From Bacillota bacterium (GTDB lineage Bacteria > Bacillota > Clostridia > Lachnospirales > Lachnospiraceae): a stretch of DNA of 33,971 nucleotides. The position numbers and the translations under genes are program-made. Position 1 is the stretch's first letter; each line of letters begins with the position of its first letter. The stretch covers positions 1-33,971 of the forward strand of contig JAEYRK010000109.1 in the NCBI GenBank assembly GCA_023435645.1, given 5' to 3'. The notes beneath the pieces are model-generated. The model did not search any database, was not told the DNA's origin, and worked only from the letters and a program-made list of their open reading frames with translations. Positions 17,940-26,399 of the stretch are shown here, piece by piece.

Positions 17940-18683
17940 TCATTCCATCAGTTGTTCCGAATAATATCGGTATACATTCCCCTTCTCATCCGTTTCCGTT
18001 TTTACTAAAGTCAGTCCCTTCACATCCGTGTCATCCTCATTACAATTCTTTGTTACAAGGTAGCCATCTTTGAAACGAATACTGATATTCCTCTCGTTTC
18101 CATTCACCAACACCATCTTTGTAAGCAGTGTCATATCATCAAAGAAGTTCCAGTTGAACTCAAACTGCGCGTCCGATATGATTTCGGGGAGCTCCTCCGA
18201 TAAAAAATCCGATAGTGAGAAGGAACTGAAGACTCCCTCCACGTTGATACCGGACAGATCAATATCAACCGAATTCCCCAGTAATCCATCCTTCACATGA
18301 ATACCGCTTGCATTGATATTTACCTGGCTGTTACCATCTTCAACATGGATTCCATCCTTGGTGATTTTTACGGTTTCCTTATCTTCATTTACAAGTAACC
18401 CATCCTTATCTAGCTGCACCTTATCACCGCCCTGTTCTACCGTAAGCTTCCCTTCCTGCAAGGAGATAACAACCTTGCCATCTAAAGCCTTGGAGCTAGT
18501 ATCCTCATTGCTTAGTTTTACAGCTTCCGTCTTCCTGACTTCATTATCTTCATCGGCGGCAGCCTTTCTGTCACTTGAAACCTCCGATGAAGCTTCTATA
18601 CCGCACGCAGTGAAACCTATCAGGCAAATCAGAAGTAGCAACGCTGTCAGTGTTATTTTTCTAACCTTACATCCATTTAACAT
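17940..18683 (-). CDS. Lipoprotein with short beta-repeat region, co-transcribed with a two-component system
   Basis: This 247-residue protein has a signal peptide ending in GFTAC, with the lipidated Cys at residue 27, so it should be anchored outside the cell membrane. After a charged linker, residues about 75-155 contain roughly 16-19-residue repeats: DGLLVNEDKETVKIT, DGIHVEDGNSQVNIN, SGIHVKDG..NSVDID, SGINVEG. These look like a small beta-solenoid or DUF4097-like strand ladder. The C-terminal part has FNWNFFDDMTLLTKMVLVNGNERNISIRF. I recognise no catalytic motif. The ATG at 18683 has GGAGG 7 bases upstream. As first gene of the operon with the response regulator and kinase, it may be a sensor accessory protein, but this is only inferred from position. 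Confidence 0.8.
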   Translation of the reverse strand: MLNGCKVRKITLTALLLLICLIGFTACGIEASSEVSSDRKAAADEDNEVRKTEAVKLSNEDTSSKALDGKVVISLQEGKLTVEQGGDKVQLDKDGLLVNEDKETVKITKDGIHVEDGNSQVNINASGIHVKDGLLGNSVDIDLSGINVEGVFSSFSLSDFLSEELPEIISDAQFEFNWNFFDDMTLLTKMVLVNGNERNISIRFKDGYLVTKNCNEDDTDVKGLTLVKTETDEKGNVYRYYSEQLME

Positions 18684-18738
18684 ATTTCATCCTCCATTTA
18701 AGATATTTGTTCAGATCAGGGTTTGCCTGTCTGATCCT

Positions 18739-18774
18739 ATCTTAACAAGAGGAAGGTTAGATAAAGGATAGGTT
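18739..18774 (-). promoter_or_regulatory. Candidate promoter of the lipoprotein/two-component operon with direct repeats
   Basis: On the minus strand, a weak -10 TAAGAT (18739-18744) lacks a good -35. Instead two copies of AACCT, within AACCTATCC and AACCTTCC, are spaced 16 bases apart (18754-18758 and 18770-18774). Direct repeats in the -35 zone are typical of promoters activated by OmpR/PhoB-type regulators. Confidence 0.35.
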
Positions 18775-18866
18775 TTCTATATTTTTTATTATATACCAAA
18801 TGATTCTTCCATACAATTGTTACCATAAAATTAGCCCAATATATGATAAACATCACTAACGCGAAA

Positions 18867-18893
18867 AGGGTGCGCACCATAGTGCGACACCCT
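18867..18893 (-). terminator. Terminator of the sugar ABC importer operon
   Basis: The stem AGGGTG-CGCAC / GTGCG-CACCCT has a single A bulge and a 4-base loop. On the minus strand it is followed by TTTTCGCG. It lies about 47 bases after the stop of the binding-protein gene. Confidence 0.75.
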
Positions 18894-18939
18894 CTCCTAT
18901 TATGTTCTAGTATGTAGAAAAGCTACACACGGTATCGAA

Positions 18940-20607
18940 TTAGTCAATGTACTTTGCAGCACGCTCATCAATGATTTCCTGAGCACCGGATGCTAACCAA
19001 TCAGCAATACCTGCATCCCAAACCTTATCAAAATCTGCGGGCTTACAGGTAACAGCGTCTGCCATCAGAACCTTGCCCTTATCCTGAAGGTTCTGTGTGT
19101 AAGGTCCTGCCGCACTGAGCTGAACAGGAACGATAATTGCAGGGCGTCCATCCTTCATGGCATTAGCATAAGCATCCATAATCAGCTGAGAATCAACTGT
19201 ATAGGACTGTGCCAGAGCCTGTGAATACTTGGAATCGTCACCGATATCAAGTCCATTGATCATGATGGTGTAGTCTATGTTCTGAGCAGAGTTCATGATC
19301 TTCTCGTTGGTTGCAGCAATAACCTTCGGAACTCCGTCTACCATCTCATGAGTCACGCCTTCCTCACCGATCTGCAGGAAGTAACGGTTCTCAAACTTAG
19401 ATAACCAGTTGACATAACGAAGTGCGCCATCTACGTTCTTGCTGTTAGCAGGAATAAACCAGTTTACGCCAGCGGCATCATAAAGTCTCTTTTCTGTCTT
19501 GCCTGCGCTGTTAACGAAGGGATCGATGGTTACGATCTCTGCATCGGGTACATTCACCTTCAGGTCACGTAACAGTCCGGGGGTATCACGGTAAGCCTGA
19601 TCCCAGTTGTGAATGAAGGAACCTACCACACCGCTCTTAATGAGGTTATCACTATCGGTATCATCAGCATAAAGCGGGAACTGAACATCCACTAAACCAT
19701 CATTATACATCTGGTTCAGTACACGAGCGCCTTCCTTATAGCCGGGAAGCAGGAAGTTACGGTCAACCACCGTATTTACCCAACGGTCTTTTCTGCTTAA
19801 ATTAGGATCTACGAAGGAATCCAGTAAGGAGCCGGCACGCCACTGAACATCACTGGTCATGGTGAACGGAATCACCTTATCAGCGCCAACACCGCCGGGA
19901 TCCTTTGCCTTGAATTCCTTTAATACATGAATGAATTCATCGGTGGTAGTAGGCAGGCTTAAGCCGAGCTTATCTACCCAATCCTTACGGATGAAGGTAT
20001 TCATAGCAGCAGTATTCATACGACGAGCAGGAATGGAATAAAGCTCACCGGTCTCGGTATTTACGTTTCTCATGATCATATCACGGCCTTCCAGTGCCTT
20101 GTCGGGACCAAGGAATGCTTTCAGATCAGACAAATGAGAATCAACATAAGGAGCAAGGTCTGTCAGACCACCCAAATCACGATAGTTCGCAATCAGGTCA
20201 TTGCTGTAGGTTAAGCATACATCCGGAGCTGTCTTAGCAGCCATCAGCGTATTCAGCTTGTCTGTTTCCTCCCAACGGGATACTGCAACAAAGGTAACGC
20301 CAATATTAAGCTCCTCTAATACCTTTGCTTTGATCCAATCCGTATAAAAATTGTTGGTAGGATCCGTCTTACCGCCATCGGTACCGCGGTCAAAAATCTC
20401 AACTGTAATTTCACTGTATTCAGGCTTAGCTTCCTCTGTCACAGCAGGATCTGTCTTGCCATCATTTGCTTCCGGAGCCTTAGTAGCCTCCGTTTTGTTC
20501 CCTCCCTGATCAGGTGATGCTTTCTCTTCGTCCTTCTTGCCACAGGCAGCGAGAAGGCTGATGATCATAGCACACGCAAGCAGTAATGACCAAAATCTTT
20601 TTTTCAT
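18940..20607 (-). CDS. Extracellular solute-binding lipoprotein of a carbohydrate ABC importer (LplA/YtcQ type)
   Basis: This 555-residue lipoprotein has a signal peptide with lipobox LLAAC (Cys22) followed by a Lys/Glu/Pro-rich linker. The mature part begins ITVEIFDRGTDGGKTDPTNNFYTDWI and contains LNTLMAAKTAPDVCLTYSN, GELYSIPARR, RKDWVDKLGLSLPTTTDEF and ALRYVNWLSKFENRYFLQIG. These are typical of the large (about 500-560 residue) family 1 binding proteins that work with LplB/YtcP-type permeases. Such systems import oligosaccharides or uronide oligomers; the ligand cannot be deduced. It is the last gene of the operon, separated from the permease by a 114-base gap holding two stem-loops. The ATG has GGAGGG 6 bases upstream. 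Confidence 0.93.
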   Translation of the reverse strand: MKKRFWSLLLACAMIISLLAACGKKDEEKASPDQGGNKTEATKAPEANDGKTDPAVTEEAKPEYSEITVEIFDRGTDGGKTDPTNNFYTDWIKAKVLEELNIGVTFVAVSRWEETDKLNTLMAAKTAPDVCLTYSNDLIANYRDLGGLTDLAPYVDSHLSDLKAFLGPDKALEGRDMIMRNVNTETGELYSIPARRMNTAAMNTFIRKDWVDKLGLSLPTTTDEFIHVLKEFKAKDPGGVGADKVIPFTMTSDVQWRAGSLLDSFVDPNLSRKDRWVNTVVDRNFLLPGYKEGARVLNQMYNDGLVDVQFPLYADDTDSDNLIKSGVVGSFIHNWDQAYRDTPGLLRDLKVNVPDAEIVTIDPFVNSAGKTEKRLYDAAGVNWFIPANSKNVDGALRYVNWLSKFENRYFLQIGEEGVTHEMVDGVPKVIAATNEKIMNSAQNIDYTIMINGLDIGDDSKYSQALAQSYTVDSQLIMDAYANAMKDGRPAIIVPVQLSAAGPYTQNLQDKGKVLMADAVTCKPADFDKVWDAGIADWLASGAQEIIDERAAKYID

Positions 20608-20625
20608 TTTGCACCCTCCTATGAA

Positions 20626-20664
20626 TGATTTTATAAATCACAACGTCGCATAAGCGAAACGTTG
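20626..20664 (-). other. Two stem-loops in the permease / binding-protein intergenic RNA
   Basis: On the minus strand, CAACGT..CGC/GCG..ACGTTG (20641-20664) is followed directly by the palindrome TGATTTATAAAATCA (20626-20640). Neither is followed by a T run. They may stabilise the binding-protein message or moderate read-through, as often seen before solute-binding genes. Confidence 0.45.
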
Positions 20665-20721
20665 AATCTACCAGATATGTAGCTGTTTCTTACCGGCCAA
20701 AAGATGATTGCTAATAGGTAG

Positions 20722-21591
20722 CTATTCCTTAATGGCTCCCAGTGTAACACCCGTGATAAAATATCTCTGTAGGAAGGGATATACCACTAGGATCGGTATG
20801 GTTGCGAACATTACCGAGGCGGCCTTCAAGCCATCACTTGCCGCAGGTGAGGCAAAGCCCTCCTGTTGGGCGACATCAATGGCAGACCTGTTATTGATGA
20901 TTTCATACAGCTTCAGCTGTATCGGTTTTAATTCTGCCTTGGTTGTATACAACAGAGCATCCGAGAAGCCGTTCCAGCGTCCTACCGCATAGAATAATGC
21001 CAGGGTTGCCAGAGAAGGTTTGGATAGGGGCAGATAGATTCTGATCAGAATATTCAGTGGACCTGCACCGTCTAGCTGGGCTGATTCACGTAGACTGTCC
21101 GGTATGGTATAGAAAAAGCTTTTTAAAATAATCATATTAAATATGGACAGACAGTTCGGGATAATCAATACCAAGGGCTTATCAATCAAATTCAGCTGAT
21201 CCATCAGCAGATAGTTGGGTATCATCCCGGCGCTGAAATACATCGTAAAAAGCATCATACCGTTAAAAAATCGTCTTCCCTTCAGAACGTCATAAATCAA
21301 CGGATAGGAGCAGAGTATCGTCATCGTCAGAGATACCAGCGTACAAATCAAGGTCAGGAATGCTGTCCACAAGATGGAACGAGTAAAGGAATTATCCTTA
21401 AATACATAAATATAGGAATCTAAATTAAATTCAACCGGAAAGAACGATACCCTATTATTGATCATCGCCTGTGCAGAGCTTAAGCTTCTTGCCAAAAGAT
21501 TAATCAGTGGCAGGAGACATATCAATATGAAGAGAAAACATACACCGGCAATGATCAGGTCCTGGACTTTACGTGCTTTTGATTTTACCAT
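20722..21591 (-). CDS. Carbohydrate ABC transporter permease (LplC/YtcP type)
   Basis: This permease of about 289 residues has six predicted membrane helices. It carries the EAA loop near residue 185 as ESAQLDGAGPLNILIRIYLPLSKPSLATLAL and ends TGVTLGAIKE, the usual C-terminus of this branch. It pairs with the upstream permease to form the membrane channel. I start at the ATG at 21591 (MVKSKARK), 6 bases after GGAG. A GTG four codons upstream overlaps the GGAGG site and is unlikely. The start lies 15 bases past the stop of the first permease gene. No ATPase gene is present, so a shared MsmX/UgpC-type ATPase is expected elsewhere. Confidence 0.93.
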   Translation of the reverse strand: MVKSKARKVQDLIIAGVCFLFILICLLPLINLLARSLSSAQAMINNRVSFFPVEFNLDSYIYVFKDNSFTRSILWTAFLTLICTLVSLTMTILCSYPLIYDVLKGRRFFNGMMLFTMYFSAGMIPNYLLMDQLNLIDKPLVLIIPNCLSIFNMIILKSFFYTIPDSLRESAQLDGAGPLNILIRIYLPLSKPSLATLALFYAVGRWNGFSDALLYTTKAELKPIQLKLYEIINNRSAIDVAQQEGFASPAASDGLKAASVMFATIPILVVYPFLQRYFITGVTLGAIKE

Positions 21592-21606
21592 TGTTCTCTC
21601 CACCTC

Positions 21607-22536
21607 CTACATAACGCCGCGTTCGCCGAACCGCTTTGCAATTGAGTTCGCCGAAAACAGGAATATGATACAGATCACTGACTGGAATATTCCTACAGCT
21701 GCTGTCAGAGAAAACTGGGAGCTTCTGATACCTACACGGAATACATAGGTACTGAGAACGTCCGCTACAGCCATAACCTTACTGTTCATCATCGCATAGG
21801 GACGATCAAATTCGCTGCCTAGAATTCGCCCAAGATTCATAATCAGAAGTACTACAATGGTGGACCTTATTCCGGGCAGGGTGATATGCCATATCTTCCT
21901 AAGTCGGGATGCCCCATCCACTTCTGCCGCTTCATAAAGCTCCGGATTAATTCCGGTGATTGCCGCCAGATAGATGATGGTATTCCAGCCCATCTCCTTC
22001 CATAAACCTAATATTACATAGGTCATCACATAGAGCGTATTATCCATTAGAAAGTCGATCGGTCCAATACCGAATTTACCGAGCCCTACATTTACCACAC
22101 CGGAATAGGGGGCAAAGAGCTGTCTTGCCATCCCGCTGATGATGATCCAGGATAAAAAGTGCGGAAGGTAAACAATGGCCTGTGTTACCCTCTTATACCT
22201 GGGGAAGGCCAGCTCATTCAGCAATAATGCCAGTACAATTGGCATCGGAAAGCTGACCGCAAGGTCCAGCAAATTCAATGTCAGAGTATTTCGAAGAGCA
22301 ATCCAAAAGTCTTTGGTGGCAAAGGCCTTCTCAAACCATTTAAAAATCGGATCCGACCAGGGAGAATCCCATACTCCCTTAAACATATTATAATCCTTAA
22401 AGGCCATGGCGATATTCGTCATGGGAAGGTATCGAAATACAATGGCGAAAGTCACTGGCAGTAACATCATCAGATACAATGTCCAGGTCTTCTTGAAATA
22501 CAAAGCGGTTTTATTGCTGCCTTTTTTTCGTTTCAT
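21607..22536 (-). CDS. Carbohydrate ABC transporter permease (LplB type)
   Basis: This 309-residue permease is the first gene of the importer operon. The N-terminus (KKTWTLYLMMLLPVTFAIVFRYLPM) and FKDYNMFKGVWDSPW are characteristic of LplB-like permeases. The EAA loop is ELYEAAEVDGASRLRKIWHITLPGIRSTIVVL. It has about six membrane helices and ends SIAKRFGERGVM. The ATG has GGGGG 6 bases upstream. It is transcribed divergently from an AraC-type regulator, likely its controller. Confidence 0.94.
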   Translation of the reverse strand: MKRKKGSNKTALYFKKTWTLYLMMLLPVTFAIVFRYLPMTNIAMAFKDYNMFKGVWDSPWSDPIFKWFEKAFATKDFWIALRNTLTLNLLDLAVSFPMPIVLALLLNELAFPRYKRVTQAIVYLPHFLSWIIISGMARQLFAPYSGVVNVGLGKFGIGPIDFLMDNTLYVMTYVILGLWKEMGWNTIIYLAAITGINPELYEAAEVDGASRLRKIWHITLPGIRSTIVVLLIMNLGRILGSEFDRPYAMMNSKVMAVADVLSTYVFRVGIRSSQFSLTAAVGIFQSVICIIFLFSANSIAKRFGERGVM

Positions 22537-22782
22537 AAGAGTCCCCCTTGTTATCCTGCAGTTCTGTTTGTCAGTACATTTTTGTCATTGTCCGTATGGA
22601 TCCGGTCATAGGTAAAATAAACATACATACTGAAAAGGCAAAAAAAATAATTGTGCATGTTATACATATACATTAGCAATAAAACCATATTTTATATCAT
22701 TATAACAATCTACTATATAAAAAAACATGGGTAAACTATTGAAATCATGTAAAAATCACGGATAATTTCACTCGTTTTTATT

Positions 22783-22881
22783 CATAAAAGCCACATAAAT
22801 CGGCAAAAGGATTGACATTGACTACCTAATAAAGTAAACTTAGTAATATCCTACTAAATGTTCCAAATTGTGGCTTTTATG
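22783..22881. repeat. Perfect 13-base inverted repeat bracketing the araC-type promoter
   Basis: CATAAAAGCCACA (22783-22795) and its exact complement TGTGGCTTTTATG (22869-22881) are separated by 73 bases containing the plus-strand promoter at 22812-22840. The predicted transcript starts between the promoter and the second arm, so the arms cannot pair in that RNA. They look like two oppositely oriented DNA-binding sites, centres 86 bases apart. Confidence 0.6.
22812..22840 (+). promoter_or_regulatory. Promoter of the AraC-type regulator
   Basis: A consensus -35 TTGACA and a -10 TAAACT lie 17 bases apart, about 85 bases before the chosen start codon. Confidence 0.6.
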
Positions 22882-22924
22882 CGATTATGCACCGTTTCGG
22901 ATCCAAATAAAATGAGGGATGATC

Positions 22925-23737
22925 ATGGATAATCAACTTTTGGATAATATCGTTGCTACTGTTGACTATTATAATCATAGAATTTGCACCCCTTCGTGGT
23001 GTATCAGTGATGATATCATAAACTTTGTTGACATTACCTATGTGATCAATGGACAGGCAGAATACATGATCAATGGCATCAAATGTATTGTGTCCTCCGG
23101 TGATCTTCTTTGCATTCCTTCCGGTAGCAGACGATCCGCAGTCAGCAGTCCCGATGCTCTGATGGAGTGCTATTGTATCAATGGTATGATGCGGGATATC
23201 GACGGAAATGACATCACCCTTCCGCTTCCTCTGCTCTGTAATATCGGATTGCAGAAGGATATCATAGCGCTCTATAATGACCTGAATTCCGTCTGGAGGC
23301 TGAGGGACCCGGGCTACCTATTAAAGGCCCGTGCGATCTATCTCATGATACTGCAACGGTTTTTTCAGCTGGTTATTTTTCGCAAGGATACCAGTATCAT
23401 GGATAAGCGGATTAAAAAGGTACTACTTCATATGTCCAACCATTACAATGAGCCTTTGACGGTCCAGAATATGGCTGAGCTGGTCAATCTAAGCGATATG
23501 TATTTTGGATGCCTATTCAAACAGGAAACCGGAATGTCCTTCCGTAAATTTCTGACCATGATCCGGATGAATCGTGCAGAGGAGATGCTTTACAGCGGAG
23601 AATATAAGGTAAATGAAATTGCAGATGCCTGCGGCTTTTCCGATGTATTTTATTTTAGCCGACTCTTCAAGGAGACCCGTGGGTTTGCTCCCTCCAATGC
23701 CTTGAGGTCTAAGAAGGGCAAACGTATTAGTGATTAA
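22925..23737 (+). CDS. AraC-family transcriptional regulator
   Basis: This regulator of about 270 residues has an N-terminal cupin-like ligand domain (about 20-100), including VDITYVINGQAEYMINGI and VSSGDLLCIPSGSRR. The C-terminal double helix-turn-helix (about 165-262) contains PLTVQNMAELVNLSDMYFGCLFKQETGMSFRKFL and YKVNEIADACGFSDVFYFSRLFKETRGFAPS. The second helix-turn-helix is the classical AraC signature. I use the ATG at 22925, 6 bases after GAGGG; the ATG at 22919 directly abuts that site. It is divergent from the LplB-type importer operon and probably controls it in response to the imported sugar. The ligand is unknown. Confidence 0.93.
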   Translation: MDNQLLDNIVATVDYYNHRICTPSWCISDDIINFVDITYVINGQAEYMINGIKCIVSSGDLLCIPSGSRRSAVSSPDALMECYCINGMMRDIDGNDITLPLPLLCNIGLQKDIIALYNDLNSVWRLRDPGYLLKARAIYLMILQRFFQLVIFRKDTSIMDKRIKKVLLHMSNHYNEPLTVQNMAELVNLSDMYFGCLFKQETGMSFRKFLTMIRMNRAEEMLYSGEYKVNEIADACGFSDVFYFSRLFKETRGFAPSNALRSKKGKRISD

Positions 23738-23808
23738 CTGAAGCAATTTGTGTAGTACATAGATGCATTTTTAAGATGCATGAACCAAATTCAACTGTTG
23801 AGAAAAAT

Positions 23809-23836
23809 GGGCTGTCGCTTCATTAAGCGACAGCCC
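23809..23836. terminator. Bidirectional terminator between the AraC regulator and the HD-GYP gene
   Basis: A perfect 12-base-pair stem, GGGCTGTCGCTT / AAGCGACAGCCC, has a 4-base loop. On the minus strand it is followed by ATTTTTC and serves the three-gene operon ending at 23850. On the plus strand the T tract is weaker. Confidence 0.85.
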
Positions 23837-23849
23837 CCAATTTATTGTA

Positions 23850-26399
23850 TTATCCCTTAGCCCTTAAAATCTGCTCAGAAGTCTCCTCCTCACATACCCT
23901 GATGATACCCTTCTGAACTAAATCTATAAATAAGCTGGCCAGCTTAGGATCAAATTGCAGCCCGGACTGCTCCTCCAGGATCAGGAGGGCGGTACTGACG
24001 GACAGTGGCTCCTTATAGGGACGTTTGGATATCATAGCATCAAAGGCATCCGATATGCTTAAGATTCTCGCAGCCACCGGAATATCCTCCCCGGCAATCC
24101 TTCTGGGATAACCGTTCCCATCATATCTTTCGTGATGTCCGATCACCGCAGGAATTACATAGTCCAGTGAGGGCAGATGGCGGATGATGCCGATGGAGTT
24201 CTCTACATGGCCCTTTACAATCTCATACTCCTCCTCAGATAGCCTTCCCGGCTTATTTAAGATCTGCTCGGGAATCCCGATTTTACCGACATCATGGAGC
24301 AGCGCCGCTTCACGGACAATCTCCACGCAGTCCTCATTCATCCCAAAGGCATAAGCAAGCTCCGTTGCATAATAGGCAACATTTCTGGAATGATTGAAGG
24401 TATAATGGTCTTTGGTATCAATCGCAGCAGTCAGTGCATAGATCGTGGAGGCATATTCTGAATAGATGCTTTCCCTGCGCTCCGGCTTCTCCTTCCCTTT
24501 CTTAACCAGCTTATAATCACTGCCCGAATAGATCATAATCGCATTCTTCCCATTGTGCTTCACAGTGTAGATTGCCATATCCGCATGCTCGATGAGCTGT
24601 TTGACATTACTGGCAGAGTAAGGAATGGAGCAGATTCCACCGCTGACTGTAAGCATTTTTAAGGCATAGTCCGTATCCCGCTTATTCATATTCATAATCT
24701 GTTTTCTGATGGTCTCAGCCAGGTTCTTCGCCATGAATACATCATATGAGGGGAGAATGATTGCAAATTCCTTCCCGCTGTACCTTGCCACATGGCCATT
24801 GCTGCCGACACTGGCACTGATGATCTTAGCGATATTCTGAAGTGCAATATCTCCCTTCTTATTGCCATACAACTGATTATAAAGCTTAAAGTCATCCAGA
24901 TTCATGATAATGAGTGCCAGAGAACCATTCTTATTCCTCTCATATTCCTGCTGCAGCACCTCATAGAAATATTTCCGGTTCAGAAGTCCGGTTAGTTCAT
25001 CGGTCCGGGCCTCCAGATAAACCTTTTCAAATAATTTGGAATTCTTCACGGCTATGGAGCCCATGGAATTTACGGAGTCCAGAAAGCTGATATCCTTATA
25101 AGTGTAGTTTGATTTCTTCTCTTTCTCGGATAAGAGAATCATACCCAGAATCCCGTTGTCATCCCGAAGCGGCACCACACATTCTATCCCCATGGAGGCA
25201 AGCAAGGACTTTTCATTTTCCCAAAGGGATTTGTACTCCATTGTTCTTTTGAAATCCTTTATGAGAATGCATTCATTATGGCTTTCCAGCCAGGAAACCA
25301 AGGGATTATCCCTTCGTATGGCTACCTTTCTCATCCCCAATGGATTTGAGCTATGTACTACTTCAAAATCCTTCTGTTGATCTGCGATGGAGATATAGAC
25401 ACCCTTTACCATAATCGCCTTTTGTATGACCTCTGCCAGCTCCTGAAGAATTTCCCGTACGTTGAGGCTTTTGGTGATATTCATGCTGAATTCCTTAAGA
25501 CTTTCCGCCTGCAGGACCTCATCCCTGATGAATATTTTATCAAGAAACCGCTTCATGACATAATAAATGACCGCTGTGGAGAATGTTATGATAAATGCAA
25601 TGATTAAAATGGTCTTGTCCGTACTGATATCAAAATTCCTGTTGATGGACAGCTGCAGCGGACCTGCCAGATTGATAAAAATCCCATAGGTTATACCCGC
25701 CGATAGGGCATAGCAGCTACCTCTTGACATGATCAGCTTAAGTCGGAACAAATTCCGTTTGTATAATGCATAAAACATAAATAATGCATTAAATACCCCT
25801 GAAAGTATATCCGTCGGAAAGCCCTTGAATAGGGGGATTAATATCATGACATGCCCTGCAAACATGATTATGATACCCAAAATAATCGGCATGAACTGCT
25901 TTTTCACCTGTCTGTTCTGACTGCTGTATTTCAGAAGAACAAAAATCATATTTAGCATTGCAGCAATACAGATCACATATAAGATACCTACCGGCCAGGA
26001 GTAATCATAATAAAATACTGTCCTGTCCTCCGGGGAATGGATTGCCCTGGGCGCCTTAAGAAAGAAGCCTGTCAGGATATTGATGATATTGACGGCTGCC
26101 ATCACCGGAACCCAGAACCTGATTGCAAGCTTGCTCTCTGTCTCCGCATATTTCATCACGAAAATCAAAAATGAGAGCGGCAACAAGGTGAGTCCCAGAA
26201 TAGAGACGTCATACCAGAATTTTAGGGAGGGCCATAGCAGCATCCGCATGCATAGAGATCCTCCGGTCCATAAAATCATAGCTCCAAGTACGAACAGAAA
26301 AGCATTGATGATTTGATTTTTCTTCGCCGCCAAAAAGGTCAGAAATAAAAGCACATAACAAAGCAATGCGATGACCGGCACAAAGATATAATTTCCCAT
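23850..26399 (-). CDS. 7TM-GAF-GGDEF-HD-GYP signalling protein, probable c-di-GMP phosphodiesterase
   Basis: This 849-residue protein starts with about eight or nine membrane helices (residues 1-300) resembling the 7TM sensor region of histidine kinases. A GAF domain (about 310-445), a diguanylate-cyclase-like domain (about 465-625) and an HD-GYP domain (about 645-835) follow. The cyclase motif reads SGKEF (541-545) instead of GGDEF/GGEEF and no RxxD inhibitory site precedes it, so that domain is probably inactive or regulatory. The HD-GYP domain is intact: HDVGKIGIPE starts at His702 and HHERYDGNGYP starts at 755. HD-GYP proteins linearise cyclic di-GMP. The ATG shares one base with the stop of the upstream GH3-like gene (TAATG), implying translational coupling. 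The membrane sensor's ligand is unknown; context suggests it could be a product of the two enzymes encoded upstream. Confidence 0.9.
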   Translation of the reverse strand: MGNYIFVPVIALLCYVLLFLTFLAAKKNQIINAFLFVLGAMILWTGGSLCMRMLLWPSLKFWYDVSILGLTLLPLSFLIFVMKYAETESKLAIRFWVPVMAAVNIINILTGFFLKAPRAIHSPEDRTVFYYDYSWPVGILYVICIAAMLNMIFVLLKYSSQNRQVKKQFMPIILGIIIMFAGHVMILIPLFKGFPTDILSGVFNALFMFYALYKRNLFRLKLIMSRGSCYALSAGITYGIFINLAGPLQLSINRNFDISTDKTILIIAFIITFSTAVIYYVMKRFLDKIFIRDEVLQAESLKEFSMNITKSLNVREILQELAEVIQKAIMVKGVYISIADQQKDFEVVHSSNPLGMRKVAIRRDNPLVSWLESHNECILIKDFKRTMEYKSLWENEKSLLASMGIECVVPLRDDNGILGMILLSEKEKKSNYTYKDISFLDSVNSMGSIAVKNSKLFEKVYLEARTDELTGLLNRKYFYEVLQQEYERNKNGSLALIIMNLDDFKLYNQLYGNKKGDIALQNIAKIISASVGSNGHVARYSGKEFAIILPSYDVFMAKNLAETIRKQIMNMNKRDTDYALKMLTVSGGICSIPYSASNVKQLIEHADMAIYTVKHNGKNAIMIYSGSDYKLVKKGKEKPERRESIYSEYASTIYALTAAIDTKDHYTFNHSRNVAYYATELAYAFGMNEDCVEIVREAALLHDVGKIGIPEQILNKPGRLSEEEYEIVKGHVENSIGIIRHLPSLDYVIPAVIGHHERYDGNGYPRRIAGEDIPVAARILSISDAFDAMISKRPYKEPLSVSTALLILEEQSGLQFDPKLASLFIDLVQKGIIRVCEEETSEQILRAKG

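Larger units (their letters stand above)
22537..22924. promoter_or_regulatory. Divergent control region between the ABC importer and the AraC-type regulator
   Basis: This AT-rich intergenic region of about 388 bases has no gene. For the importer (minus strand) the best promoter is an extended -10, TGTTATAAT (22699-22707), about 160 bases before the first permease, leaving a long leader. For the regulator (plus strand), TTGACA (22812-22817) and TAAACT (22835-22840) are 17 bases apart. A perfect 13-base inverted repeat flanks the plus promoter (see the separate repeat entry). Confidence 0.55.

Noticed and set aside
22621..22760. Possible riboswitch in the long importer leader
   Set aside because: The sequence is A/T-rich with no strong nested stems or known riboswitch core.
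22560..22780. Possible catabolite-repression (CcpA cre) site in the importer control region
   Set aside because: AT-rich candidates near 22750-22770 do not match the cre consensus well; none was found at the araA or galK promoters either.
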